Origin: an uncultured Bacteroidales bacterium
Lineage (GTDB): Bacteria; Bacteroidota; Bacteroidia; Bacteroidales; Bacteroidaceae
Direction: 5' to 3'
Assembly (NCBI GenBank): GCA_902799685.1
Contig: CADCBO010000021.1
Span: forward strand, 18,759-82,758
DNA: 64,000 bases
Below the pieces are notes generated by a model. The model worked only from the letters and a program-made list of their open reading frames with translations, did not search any database and was not told the origin of the DNA. Both the position numbers and the translations under genes were made by a program. This document shows positions 27,037 to 35,401 of the stretch, in pieces; within the stretch, counting starts at the first letter, position 1, and the number at the start of each line of letters is the position of its first letter.

Positions 27037-27210
27037 ATGGAGAAAATTTTGAAACAGGCTGCTGAGCTCTATGCAGCATTCGCAAAGGACGCTAACGCAC
27101 AGGTAGAGAAGGGTAACAAGGCTGCTGGCACACGTGCCCGCAAGGCATCTCTCGAGCTCGAGAAGCTGATGAAGGAGTTCCGCAAGGCTTCACTCGCAGC
27201 TGCTAAGTAA
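27037..27210 (+). CDS. Histone H1-like DNA-associated protein (Hc1 type), 57 aa
   Basis: This tiny basic protein starts MEKILKQAAELYAAFAKDAN and ends KEFRKASLAAAK. It is Lys/Ala-rich and helical, with the GNKAAGTRARKASLELEKLMK core of the Bacteroidetes histone H1/Hc1 (PF07432) family. It probably binds DNA in the nucleoid without strong sequence preference. It has a consensus promoter and a near-perfect terminator, so it is a separate, probably abundant transcript. Codon use is strongly biased to GCT/GCA, AAG and CTC, as in highly expressed genes. A 21-nt inverted copy of its 3' end lies at 27279-27299. Confidence 0.93.
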   Translation: MEKILKQAAELYAAFAKDANAQVEKGNKAAGTRARKASLELEKLMKEFRKASLAAAK

Positions 27211-27223
27211 TTTATTTTCAGAC

Positions 27224-27262
27224 AAAAAAAGAAGGATGCAGAAATGCATCCTTCTTTTTTTT
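27224..27262 (+). terminator. Strong terminator after the histone-like gene
   Basis: A perfect stem AAAAAAAGAAGGATGCA (27224-27240) and TGCATCCTTCTTTTTTT (27245-27261) with a GAAA loop and a T-run. It is symmetrical and should act in both directions. Confidence 0.95.
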
Positions 27263-27278
27263 GTGTAGATTAGTCAGA

Positions 27279-27299
27279 CTTAGCAGCTGCGGTGAAGCC
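27279..27299 (-). repeat. Inverted copy of the histone 3' end
   Basis: Reversed, this reads GGCTTCACCGCAGCTGCTAAG, which equals 27186-27207 (last codons of the histone-like gene) with one base missing. It may be a remnant of a second, convergent gene copy or an inverted duplication. Confidence 0.7.
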
Positions 27300-27312
27300 A
27301 GTCCTTTTTTTA

Positions 27313-27363
27313 GTTTGCTCCGCAAACGGCCGGCCTCCGGCCGGGTAACGGCTTTGCCGTTAC
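27313..27363. repeat. Three consecutive perfect hairpins
   Basis: GTTTGC-TCC-GCAAAC (27313-27327), GGCCGG-CCT-CCGGCC (27328-27342) and GTAACGGC-TTT-GCCGTTAC (27345-27363), with almost no spacer and 3-nt loops throughout. It is not explained by any gene. Confidence 0.85.
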
Positions 27364-27384
27364 TATAACTGCAATTGGGTACTT

Positions 27385-27417
27385 AATTCTCAATTCTCAA
27401 TTCTCAATTCTCAATTC
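27385..27417 (-). repeat. Heptamer tandem repeat, copy C
   Basis: Four to five units; on the minus strand it reads (AATTGAG)n and begins at the stop codon (27416-27418) of the TolC-type gene. Confidence 0.88.
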
Positions 27418-28735
27418 ACTCCAGGTACTGCATGATGCGGCCGCTGATCTGGAGTAGGGAGATCTCACAGACCTTGGTGTCATATTGGACCTGAAGCAGA
27501 CTCTCCTCTGCATCCAGGAGGGATTTTTGGGCCTCGCGCATCTCAATTCCTGACAGGTTACCCAACAGGTAGCGCTCCTGAGCAATCTCCATGGTTTCCT
27601 GTGCGGTCTTTAGGTTTTGCTCCTGCAGTTCCAGAAGCATCAGGTTATTTTGGTATGCCTGCCAGAAATCATCAAGATTGGCACGTAACTGCAGTTCCAG
27701 CTGATCAATGGTGATATCGGCTGTGAGTTCGTCAAGACGGGCGTTACGCTCCTGTACACGTTGCTTGCCTGTTATAAGGTTTATGCCTACCGTTGCGCCG
27801 AATGAAGGGCCCCAGTTGGTACGTTCGGTGTATGTGCTGTTTCCGTAAATGTTGTGGGTAAGGCCGTATGAGGCGTTAAGCTTCAGGTACGGATAGTTGC
27901 GGGCCTGTACGGCACGACGGTCCAGCTGGGCTATGGTACGGTTGCTTTCAGCGCGCAGCAGTGATGAGTTGGTCTTCATCATGTCCTCATAGAGAGACTC
28001 GTAATCAAGACCGGTAAGAAGGTTGATTGCGGTATCGGCTGCCACGTGGACTGAACGCAAGTCCTGATTTGACATGAGGCGGTTAATGCGTATATTGGCC
28101 GATGCCACAGATTCATGCTGCTTCAGGCTTTTGGCACTGTCAGAGTTGAAATATACCTGTGCCTGCTGCATATCCAGACGCGAGTCTCCACCCATGTCAT
28201 AACGTTCGCTGGTTATGCGCAGACGCTCTTTTGACAATGAAGTGGCATACTCCAGGTTCTTAAGATGAATGGTCTGGCGCACAAGGTTGTAGTACTCTGT
28301 AGTCAGGGTGGCTATGTAATCCTCAATGGTAACGCGTGTCTGTATGGCTCCCTGGTTGTGCAGTTCCTCCATGCGGTCGCGTGTGGCCTGGATGCTGAAT
28401 CCGTCAAATACTGTCCAGTCGGCACGCAACTGTGCATTGAGAGTGTGATCCAATACGTTACGGTTGGAGACTGTTGAGCCGTCGGATGCCATAATGGCAT
28501 CATTGCTGGAGAGTGAACCTGAATAACTGCCAGTGGCACTAAGGGTAGGTGAGCCTCCGGCGTATGCCCATGAGTCATTGTTGGCAGCTTTCTCCTCTGA
28601 AATGTTTACAAGCTTAATCTGATAACTCTCGCTGATACCTTTCTCAAGGCATTCTTTCAGAGTCATGATCTGGGCCTGCATACCTATGCTCAAGGCAATG
28701 GCAAAGGCTGTTGATAGTATTCTGTACGGTTTCAT
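27416..28735 (-). CDS. TolC-family outer-membrane efflux protein (RND operon)
   Basis: This 439-residue outer-membrane channel of a tripartite efflux pump has signal peptide 'IALSIGMQAQIMTLKECLE...', with the typical early 'TLKECLEKGI...QIKLVNISEEKAANN' helix and long coiled-coil stretches in two repeats. The C-terminal part 'RYLLGNLSGIEMREAQKSLLDAEESLLQVQYD' is typical. It is the last gene of the unit MFP-RND-OMF; its ATG overlaps the end of the RND gene by 4 nt (ATGA). Its stop is at the edge of a heptamer tandem repeat. Substrates are unknown. Confidence 0.93.
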   Translation of the reverse strand: MKPYRILSTAFAIALSIGMQAQIMTLKECLEKGISESYQIKLVNISEEKAANNDSWAYAGGSPTLSATGSYSGSLSSNDAIMASDGSTVSNRNVLDHTLNAQLRADWTVFDGFSIQATRDRMEELHNQGAIQTRVTIEDYIATLTTEYYNLVRQTIHLKNLEYATSLSKERLRITSERYDMGGDSRLDMQQAQVYFNSDSAKSLKQHESVASANIRINRLMSNQDLRSVHVAADTAINLLTGLDYESLYEDMMKTNSSLLRAESNRTIAQLDRRAVQARNYPYLKLNASYGLTHNIYGNSTYTERTNWGPSFGATVGINLITGKQRVQERNARLDELTADITIDQLELQLRANLDDFWQAYQNNLMLLELQEQNLKTAQETMEIAQERYLLGNLSGIEMREAQKSLLDAEESLLQVQYDTKVCEISLLQISGRIMQYLE

Positions 28736-31700
28736 TCCTTTTTCTTCTGGGTTTTGCGGTCAGTTGAAATGTAACTGTAAACGGCCGGCACAATATACAT
28801 TGTAAAGAAGGTGGAAATGAGCATTCCGCCTACTACAGCCGTACCCATGGCTATACGTCCGGCACTGCCTTCACCGTGGGCGAACATAAGCGGCAGCAGA
28901 CCCAGCATGGTTGATGTACTGGTCATAAGGATAGGTCTCAGGCGCTGGACTGATGCCTGACGGATAGCTTCCGCCTTGTCAATTCCGTTACCCTGTTTCT
29001 GGTTGGCGAATTCCACAATCAGGATACCGTTCTTGGCCACAAGGCCTATCAGCATTATTATACCAATCTCACTGAATATGTTCATGGTCTGTCCGCCTGA
29101 ACGTATGAATACCAATGCACCGAACACGGCCAGAGGCACTGTAATCATTACTATGAGCGGATCCTTGAAACTCTCAAACTGGGCAGCCAGCACCAGATAG
29201 ATGAGCAGCAGTGCAAGTCCGAATGCGAACAGCAGGCTGTTGGAGCTCTCGCGGAAGTCTTTGGACTCACCGGTAAGTGCGGTGCGGAAGGTGTCATCCA
29301 GAGTCTCCTTGGCAATCTTGTCCATCTCATCCAGAGCCTGTCCCAAAGTGTAGCCTTTGCCAAGTCCTGCAGATACTGTAGCCGATACAAATCGGTTGTA
29401 GCGGTACAGGCGTGGGGGAGCGATATCCTCCTTGAGGTCAACCAGATTCTCCATCTGGATCATGTCGCCGCTTCCGCTACGCATGTAGATGGATTTCAAG
29501 GCCTGGGTGGTATTACGCTGCTGGCGGTTGATCTCACCTATAATGTCATACTGTTTTCCGTTCATATACAGATAGCCCATACGCTGGCCGCTCAATCCCC
29601 ACTGCAGGGTCTGGGCGATATCGCGGGTGCTCACGCCCAGCAGGTTGGCCTTCTCGCGGTTGATGGATATGCGCACCTCGGGCTTGGAGAACTTGAGGTC
29701 GGCATCGGCCATCTGGAAGGCCGGGTTATCATTTACACGGGCCAGGAAGGTGGGTAGCACATCCTGCAGTTTCTCAATGTTTGTGGCCTGCAGCACGTAG
29801 CGTACTGGCATGCCGCCGCGGCCTCCAGCAAATGATGACTGTTGCTGCACGAACGCGCGGGCATCGTTCTCGCGGCGTACTGCGGCGCTCAGCTTCTCAA
29901 ACACCTCCATCTGTGAGTAGTTGCGCTCGTTTATATCCTTAAGCGTAATCTGTATGTTGCCGCCTCCCGATGATACGCGTGCGGTCACGAACTTGGCATC
30001 GGGCATAATGGAATCGACAACATCGTTTATGCGCTCGGTGTAGTCACGCATATACTCATAGGTTACGCCTTCCGGGCCTTGTGTACGTACCGTTACCTGT
30101 GAGCGGTCCTCCATAGGAGCCATCTCGGACGGGGTCTTGCTCCACATCCAGGCGGCAAATCCCAATGCCACGATCATAGTGGTGAGTGCTATCCAGCGGT
30201 TGCGCAGAATAAAGTCAAGACTCTTGCTGTAGTAACGGTTAAGGCCCTCAAAGAATGGTTCTGACCATGAGTAGAACCGGTTTTTCTTTTCACGGCGAAC
30301 CAGAATCTTTGTGGAGAGCATGGGGGTGAATGTCAGGGCGGCGAATGTGGAAATGACCACTGCACCTGCAATCACAAACGCGAACTCACGGAACAGACGT
30401 CCCGTCTGTCCCTCCATAAACACAATGGGTACGAATACGCAGAGCAGTGTAATGGATGTCGATATGATGGCAAACAGAATCTCCTGTGAGCCTTCTATGC
30501 CGGCCTGCAGCGGAGTCATGCCCTTTTCTATCCGGTTGTAGATGTTCTCGGTCATGACTATGGCGTCATCCACCACGAGTCCTACCGAGAGTACCACCGC
30601 AAGCATGGAGAGCACGTTTATACTGAATCCCATAAGGTACATCACAAAGAATGCACCTACTATTGATACCGGAATTACAAGGCAGGGGATAAGTGTAACA
30701 CGCCAGTCGCGCAGGAACAGGAAGATGATAAGGATAACCAGTACGAATGCCTCGTACAGGGTGGTCTTTACCTCATTGATGCTGGCGCGGATAAAGCGGG
30801 TGTTGTCAAAACCGTACTCGTAACCCACGTCCTCTGGCAGGTCCTTCTCCATCAGTTTCATGCGGTCATAAACGGCGTTGGCAATGTTGATGTGGTTGGC
30901 TCCCGGCTGCGGCGTCACTGCCACACCCACCATGGGGATGCCGTTCATCTTCATGTAACTCTTTATGTCACGCGGACTCAACTCGGCCTGACCAACGTCA
31001 CTGAACCGGATTACCTTGGTGCCGTCATGCTTTATGACCAGGTTGTTGAACTCCTCGGTGGTGTGCATCTGGCCCAGGGTACGTATCTCAAGCTCAGTGG
31101 TGTTGCCCTCGATGGTTCCGGAAGGAAGCTCCACGTTCTCGCGGTCCAGGGCGTTCTTTACGTCCATGGGGGTGATGCCGTAACCGGACATCTTTACCGG
31201 GTCAAGCCACAGGCGCATGCAGTAACGCTTTTCACCCCATATCATTACGGAGCTTACGTCCTGGATAGTCTGAAGCTGCTCCTTAACCACTAGGTCTGCC
31301 AGCTCACTCAGCTCCAGCAGCGAGCGTTTGTCACTGTGCAGGGCCACCATAAGGATTGGCATGGCGTCGGCATCGGCCTTGGATACGGTGGGCGGATCGC
31401 AGTCTCGCGGCAGCATTCGCTGGGCGCGTGATACCTTGTCACGCACGTCGTTGGCAGCGGTCTCAAGATCGACCGAGAGCTCAAACTCTACGGTTATGCG
31501 GCTGCTGCCGTATTGGCTTACCGATGAAAGGGAGCGGATGCCGGGGATACCGTTGATCTGCTGCTCCAGCGGCTCGGTTATCTGATTTTCAATGACTTCG
31601 GCGTTGGCTCCAGGGTAGGATGCCGATACCGATATAATAGGGTTATCTACCGACGGGTATTCGCGCACGCCAAGACTGGTGTAGCCCACAATACCGAACA

Positions 31701-31767
31701 GTATTATTATGAGCACCAGCACTGTAGCCAGTACCGGGCGTCTTATACTAAGCTCTGAAATGTTCAT
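28732..31767 (-). CDS. RND efflux transporter, inner-membrane pump (HAE1/AcrB type)
   Basis: This 1011-residue proton-driven pump of the resistance-nodulation-division superfamily has the N-terminal membrane helix 'VLATVLVLIIILFGIVGYTSLGVREYP' and the 'VEFELSVDLETAANDVRDKVSRAQRMLP' pore domain. TM4 carries the proton-relay pair D400-D401 (SVGLVVDDAIV), and the second half repeats the fold with 'GEIGIIMLIGLVAKNGILIVEFAN'. Length is typical. Its stop overlaps the OMF start (4 nt), and the adaptor gene ends 11 nt upstream. It probably exports hydrophobic or antimicrobial compounds; specificity is not readable. Confidence 0.96.
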   Translation of the reverse strand: MNISELSIRRPVLATVLVLIIILFGIVGYTSLGVREYPSVDNPIISVSASYPGANAEVIENQITEPLEQQINGIPGIRSLSSVSQYGSSRITVEFELSVDLETAANDVRDKVSRAQRMLPRDCDPPTVSKADADAMPILMVALHSDKRSLLELSELADLVVKEQLQTIQDVSSVMIWGEKRYCMRLWLDPVKMSGYGITPMDVKNALDRENVELPSGTIEGNTTELEIRTLGQMHTTEEFNNLVIKHDGTKVIRFSDVGQAELSPRDIKSYMKMNGIPMVGVAVTPQPGANHINIANAVYDRMKLMEKDLPEDVGYEYGFDNTRFIRASINEVKTTLYEAFVLVILIIFLFLRDWRVTLIPCLVIPVSIVGAFFVMYLMGFSINVLSMLAVVLSVGLVVDDAIVMTENIYNRIEKGMTPLQAGIEGSQEILFAIISTSITLLCVFVPIVFMEGQTGRLFREFAFVIAGAVVISTFAALTFTPMLSTKILVRREKKNRFYSWSEPFFEGLNRYYSKSLDFILRNRWIALTTMIVALGFAAWMWSKTPSEMAPMEDRSQVTVRTQGPEGVTYEYMRDYTERINDVVDSIMPDAKFVTARVSSGGGNIQITLKDINERNYSQMEVFEKLSAAVRRENDARAFVQQQSSFAGGRGGMPVRYVLQATNIEKLQDVLPTFLARVNDNPAFQMADADLKFSKPEVRISINREKANLLGVSTRDIAQTLQWGLSGQRMGYLYMNGKQYDIIGEINRQQRNTTQALKSIYMRSGSGDMIQMENLVDLKEDIAPPRLYRYNRFVSATVSAGLGKGYTLGQALDEMDKIAKETLDDTFRTALTGESKDFRESSNSLLFAFGLALLLIYLVLAAQFESFKDPLIVMITVPLAVFGALVFIRSGGQTMNIFSEIGIIMLIGLVAKNGILIVEFANQKQGNGIDKAEAIRQASVQRLRPILMTSTSTMLGLLPLMFAHGEGSAGRIAMGTAVVGGMLISTFFTMYIVPAVYSYISTDRKTQKKKE

Positions 31768-31778
31768 CTGCCGCAGGA

Positions 31779-32885
31779 TTATTTCAGTTCAACCCTCATT
31801 CCGGTACGCAGCTGCATGGTGCCGCTGGTTATTACGGTGTCGCCTACATTGAGGCCGCTCAGCACCTGTACCATTGCATCGGTACGCAGGCCCTTGGTAA
31901 TCTCCTGTGGGATGGCCTTGCCGCCCTTGTAAAGAAAGACCTTGTCTATACCCATCTCGGAAATGACGGCCTCGCTGGGTACGGCAAGGGTGTTCTCAAA
32001 TGTTCGGGTGTTGAGGCTTACGCTTACATAACGGCCCGGAACCAGTTTGCCTCCGGCATTGTTGTATATGGCTCGTACCAGATAGGTCCTTGTTCCCTGG
32101 TCAACCTTGGAGTTTGTGGCATATACCTGGGCTGGAAATACCTCATCAAAGCCTTCAACAGTGAACGTGAGTCTGGCTCCGTTCTGGAGTACTCCGGCAT
32201 AACGCTCGGGGACGGCGAACTCAACCTTCAGCTTCTCTGTATTTGTGAGAGTGGCTACGTTGGTATTGGGCGATGCGTATGCACCTACACTGACTTGACG
32301 CAGACCGATGATTCCGTCAAACGGTGCCTTGAGCTCGGTCTGGTCCAGTTTGGCCTTGCACTCCTCTATATCAGCCTGCAACTTGTTGAAGTTGGCCTCG
32401 GCATCCTGATAAGCCTCCTTACTTACAGCCTCTTTCTCATAGAGCGCTTTCTGGCGGGCCAGACGGTCCTCGGTTGACTGATACTGCGCCTCAAGTTTCT
32501 TGAGCTGGGCCTGCAGGGGGGCATCGTTAATCTTGGCCAGCACCTGGCCTTTCCTTACTCTTGAACCCTCCTCAAAGTATATTCCTGTTATCTTGCCTGA
32601 TGTCTCGAATGAAAGGTTAACCTCTTCATTAGGTATAAGGCTACCGCTGATGTTGATGCCGTCAACCAGCTCGGTGGGCTGCATTATTACATGGCGTACC
32701 AGTAAGGTTTGGCCGCCGCGGCCTAAGGCTCCGACCGGGCCGGGCATTGCTCCGGGTACGGGGCCGGCAGGTATCTCACTGTTTTTCTTGGGTCTGAAAC
32801 TGATAATGCCCCAGCTGATTAAGCCCCATACGGCCAGGCCTGTCACGATTAAGGCAATAAGCACACGTTTGGTAGTCTTGCTCAT
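31779..32885 (-). CDS. RND periplasmic adaptor (HlyD/AcrA type)
   Basis: This 368-residue membrane-fusion protein starts with an N-terminal anchor (MSKTTKRVLIALIVTGLAVWGLISWG). The lipoyl half 'ETSGKITGIYFEEGSRVRKGQVLAKIND' is followed by a coiled-coil hairpin ('LKKLEAQYQSTEDRLARQKALYEKEAVSKEAYQDAEANFNKLQ'), the second lipoyl half ('KAPFDGIIGLRQVSVGAYASP') and a beta-barrel domain. It is the first gene of the operon adaptor-pump-channel, read from a promoter at about 32918-32925. It joins the pump to the channel across the periplasm. Confidence 0.95.
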   Translation of the reverse strand: MSKTTKRVLIALIVTGLAVWGLISWGIISFRPKKNSEIPAGPVPGAMPGPVGALGRGGQTLLVRHVIMQPTELVDGINISGSLIPNEEVNLSFETSGKITGIYFEEGSRVRKGQVLAKINDAPLQAQLKKLEAQYQSTEDRLARQKALYEKEAVSKEAYQDAEANFNKLQADIEECKAKLDQTELKAPFDGIIGLRQVSVGAYASPNTNVATLTNTEKLKVEFAVPERYAGVLQNGARLTFTVEGFDEVFPAQVYATNSKVDQGTRTYLVRAIYNNAGGKLVPGRYVSVSLNTRTFENTLAVPSEAVISEMGIDKVFLYKGGKAIPQEITKGLRTDAMVQVLSGLNVGDTVITSGTMQLRTGMRVELK

Positions 32886-32903
32886 GTTGAATTGATGTCC
32901 TCT

Positions 32904-32915
32904 AAGTTATAACTT
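32904..32915. promoter_or_regulatory. Palindrome at the RND operon start, possible operator
   Basis: A perfect 12-bp palindrome (AAGTTATAACTT) lies just downstream of the -7 element, about where transcription should start. No adjacent TetR/MarR gene was found, so the regulator is unknown. Confidence 0.45.
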
Positions 32916-32917
32916 CA

Positions 32918-32925
32918 CAAAAATA
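32918..32925 (-). promoter_or_regulatory. -7 element of the RND operon
   Basis: TATTTTTG on the minus strand matches TAnnTTTG fully, 33 nt from the ATG at 32885. The -33 is not clear in the following AT-rich stretch. Confidence 0.55.
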
Positions 32926-32996
32926 ATGTTTTGACACCTTAATTAATTAAATTGTCTGATGCCGTTAACCTTTTTTAATGCAGATTCCATATAATG

Positions 32997-33027
32997 AAAA
33001 AACGGTTGCCTGAAACAGACAACCGTT
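32997..33027 (-). terminator. Terminator of the 232-aa gene
   Basis: AACGGTTG (33001-33008) pairs with CAACCGTT (33020-33027), followed on the minus strand by TTTTCATT. It sits 22 nt after the stop at 33049. Confidence 0.75.
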
Positions 33028-33048
33028 CTTGATTCACCGACAGAAACG

Positions 33049-33747
33049 TCATTCAAGCTTACCACCCATGCTAAGCACAATCTGCTGCATGGCAGCCTTT
33101 ACGGCAACCTTGTCCTGTTCCTTGTACTCGCCTGTATTGTCCTGGGTAACGGTCTTGCCGTCAACAGACCAGAGTTTGGCCTGATCCTTTTCCAGGTCAG
33201 CAGTCTGTTCGCGATAGTATTGGGTAGCCAGTTCGGGAGTCTGGAAATTGTACATCATCTTTGATTCCGAACAATTGTCGCCCTTGAACTTGGCAATCCA
33301 CTCCAGTTTGAATCCTACGTAATCCCATGAAAGGAGCACCTCATTGCCCTTATCCTCATAGGTAGGGGTGCCTGCTCCCATAAGTGTCATGTATGAACCC
33401 ATCAGACCTGCCAGGCCTTGACCGGCAGCCTGTGCCTGCTGTCCGTTTGCAACTCTTATAGAATCTGATACACGGTTAGCTTCCTCTATGGATGCATTCA
33501 ACTCATTTGTTGACTTGTTAAGTGCGTTTACACCCTTGTCAACCTGTGCCTCAACTGCTTTCTCGGCAGCGCCTAATGCTTTCTCTGTAGCTTTTTCCGT
33601 AGTCTGCTCCACTGATTTTGTCACTGCTTTCTCAACACCTTTTTCTGCAGCCTGGAGGGCTTTGTCGGCAAGGCGGTTCAGGAACTGGGCATTGGCTGGA
33701 ATGGCAAACAATGCCGCAACCATCATAAATACGAGTGATCTTTTCAT
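33049..33747 (-). CDS. Exported protein with heptad-like helical N-terminal half
   Basis: I do not recognise a family for this 232-aa protein. The ATG at 33747 gives signal peptide MKRSLVFMMVAALFAIPANAQ. Residues 21 to about 100 form a long amphipathic helix built of Ala/Glu/Lys-rich 11-mer-like units (e.g. EKGVEKAVTKSVEQTTEKAT), like LEA- or apolipoprotein-type repeats. The C-terminal half is globular with 'GNEVLLSWDYVGFKLEWIAKFKGDNCSESKMMYNFQTPELATQYYREQ'. It has its own terminator. Function unknown; a periplasmic role is inferred. Confidence 0.82.
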   Translation of the reverse strand: MKRSLVFMMVAALFAIPANAQFLNRLADKALQAAEKGVEKAVTKSVEQTTEKATEKALGAAEKAVEAQVDKGVNALNKSTNELNASIEEANRVSDSIRVANGQQAQAAGQGLAGLMGSYMTLMGAGTPTYEDKGNEVLLSWDYVGFKLEWIAKFKGDNCSESKMMYNFQTPELATQYYREQTADLEKDQAKLWSVDGKTVTQDNTGEYKEQDKVAVKAAMQQIVLSMGGKLE

Positions 33748-33832
33748 AATTGATTGAATAGTTGGTTGAATATGCATGGACAAATGTAGAGATTATTTTT
33801 GGTTAATTAGGTTTCTATGATATATTTTTGCA

Positions 33833-33840
33833 AGTAATAA
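33833..33840 (+). promoter_or_regulatory. -7 element of the dipeptidase
   Basis: TATTTTTG matches TAnnTTTG, with the ATG at 33865 25 nt downstream. A TTTC near 33812-33815 is a poor -33. Confidence 0.5.
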
Positions 33841-33864
33841 TGAATTAAATAAAAAACAGGGATA

Positions 33865-35211
33865 ATGAAAAAGTATATAGAACAGAACAGGGAGAGGTTC
33901 TTTGAAGAACTGTTTTCCGTATTGAGAATTCCTTCAATCAGTGCAAAACAGGAGAACAAGCCCGATATGGTAAAGTGTGCAGAAAGGCTTCGGGAATTGT
34001 TGCTTGAGGCCGGAGCCGATATGGCAGAAGTTATGCCCACAAGCGGTAATCCGGTTGTGTTTGGGCGCAAGATTGTGGATCCGTCATATAAGACCGTGCT
34101 TGTATATGGCCATTATGATGTACAACCACCTGAACCGCTGGAAAAATGGCATACTGACCCGTTTGAGCCTGTCATACATGACGATGCCATCTGGTGCCGC
34201 GGCGCCAATGATGACAAGGGCCAGCTGTTCATGCATATTAAGGCGTTTGAGTACATGGTCCGCACAGGACAGCTCAGGCACAACGTCAAGTTCATATTCG
34301 AGGGCGAGGAGGAGATCGGCAGCCCTTCGCTCCCGGAATTCATCAAGGCTAACAAGGAACTGCTCGCGGCCGATATATGTCTGGTGTCAGATACCACCAT
34401 GATATCTGATAAGGTTCCGTCCATAAACTGCGGAATGCGTGGCCTGGCATATCTTGAGGTAAAAGTTACAGGTCCCAACAAGGACTTGCACTCAGGTCAT
34501 TACGGCGGTGCTGTGGCCAATCCCATCAATGTGTTGTGTGACATGATTTCATCACTAATTGACAAGGACGGCCGCATAACGGTGCCTGGATTCTATGACA
34601 AGGTGGTGGAACTTACGCCCGATGAGCGCAAGATGCTGGCACGTGCCCCGTTCGATATCGATGAGTACAAGGCGTTCCTGGACATCAACGAGGTCAAGGG
34701 TGAGAAGGGTTACACCACTTTGGAGCGCACTGGAATACGTCCTTCGCTTGATGTCTGCGGCATTTGGGGCGGATACACTGGCCAAGGCGCAAAGACTGTC
34801 CTTCCCAGCGAGGCACACGCAAAAATATCGATGCGTTTGGTGCCAAATCAGACCAGCGCCGAAATTTCAAAGCTTTTTATGGACCATTTCCTGCGCATCG
34901 CTCCGCCTTACGTGAAAGTTGAGGTAACACCGTTTGAGAGCGGTGACGGTTTCCTTATTCCAATCTCTTCTGATGCATACAAGGCTGCATCTCGGGCTAT
35001 AGGCGAGGTATACGGTATCGAGCCCGTCCCCAGTCGCGGCGGTGGCAGCATACCTATCCTGGCTGAGTTCCAGAAAGTGCTGGGAATGGATCCTCTGCTC
35101 ATGGGGTTCGGCCTGGAGCGCGACACCATCCACAGTCCCAATGAGAGCTATCTGTTGCGTCAGTTCTTTGGCGGAATGGAAAGCATCGCTCTCTTCTACA
35201 AATATTTCTAA
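33865..35211 (+). CDS. M20 family dipeptidase
   Basis: This 448-residue di-zinc aminopeptidase/dipeptidase (M20 family, PepV/CPG2-type) lies in the cytoplasm, without signal peptide. Metal ligands are seen in 'YGHYDVQP' (His and Asp), 'GANDDKGQ' (bridging Asp), 'EGEEEIGS' (catalytic Glu followed by metal Glu), 'VSDTTM' (Asp) and 'DTIHSPNE' near the C-terminus (His). The dimerisation ('lid') domain lies at about 185-330 ('GHYGGAVANPIN'). The gene stands alone; a REP-like palindrome pair begins 10 nt after its stop. Confidence 0.95.
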   Translation: MKKYIEQNRERFFEELFSVLRIPSISAKQENKPDMVKCAERLRELLLEAGADMAEVMPTSGNPVVFGRKIVDPSYKTVLVYGHYDVQPPEPLEKWHTDPFEPVIHDDAIWCRGANDDKGQLFMHIKAFEYMVRTGQLRHNVKFIFEGEEEIGSPSLPEFIKANKELLAADICLVSDTTMISDKVPSINCGMRGLAYLEVKVTGPNKDLHSGHYGGAVANPINVLCDMISSLIDKDGRITVPGFYDKVVELTPDERKMLARAPFDIDEYKAFLDINEVKGEKGYTTLERTGIRPSLDVCGIWGGYTGQGAKTVLPSEAHAKISMRLVPNQTSAEISKLFMDHFLRIAPPYVKVEVTPFESGDGFLIPISSDAYKAASRAIGEVYGIEPVPSRGGGSIPILAEFQKVLGMDPLLMGFGLERDTIHSPNESYLLRQFFGGMESIALFYKYF

Positions 35212-35220
35212 GCGAGCTGT

Positions 35221-35299
35221 TGGGGTCTGACCCCTTTTGCGCATGCTACTATTACTAGAAGAACTAACCTTAACACGTGCAAAAGGGGTCTGACCCCCA
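35221..35299. repeat. REP-like palindromic pair
   Basis: Two copies of GGGGTCTGACCCC, each itself palindromic, lie in inverted order with flanking TTTTGC/GCAAAA, 38 nt apart (arms 35221-35240 and 35279-35299). This is a REP/BIME-like arrangement. No transposase of the REP-associated type is in the window. Confidence 0.85.
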
Positions 35300-35302
35300 T
35301 AA

Positions 35303-35342
35303 AAAAGACAGATGGCACTACCTTTCAGCAGGCGGTGCCATC
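35303..35342 (-). terminator. Terminator of the MacAB-TolC-type operon
   Basis: GATGGCAC (35311-35318) pairs with GTGCCATC (35335-35342), followed on the minus strand by TGTCTTTTTTATG. Confidence 0.8.
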
Positions 35343-35401
35343 CCATGAATTACTAAACTATTGTCTTATTATCTCAAATTGATTTGGGATCGGGACTATT
35401 G

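Noticed and set aside
27313-27363. CRISPR-like interpretation of the hairpin row
   Set aside because: Only three palindromes with no spacers of constant length and no repeat identity; not an array.
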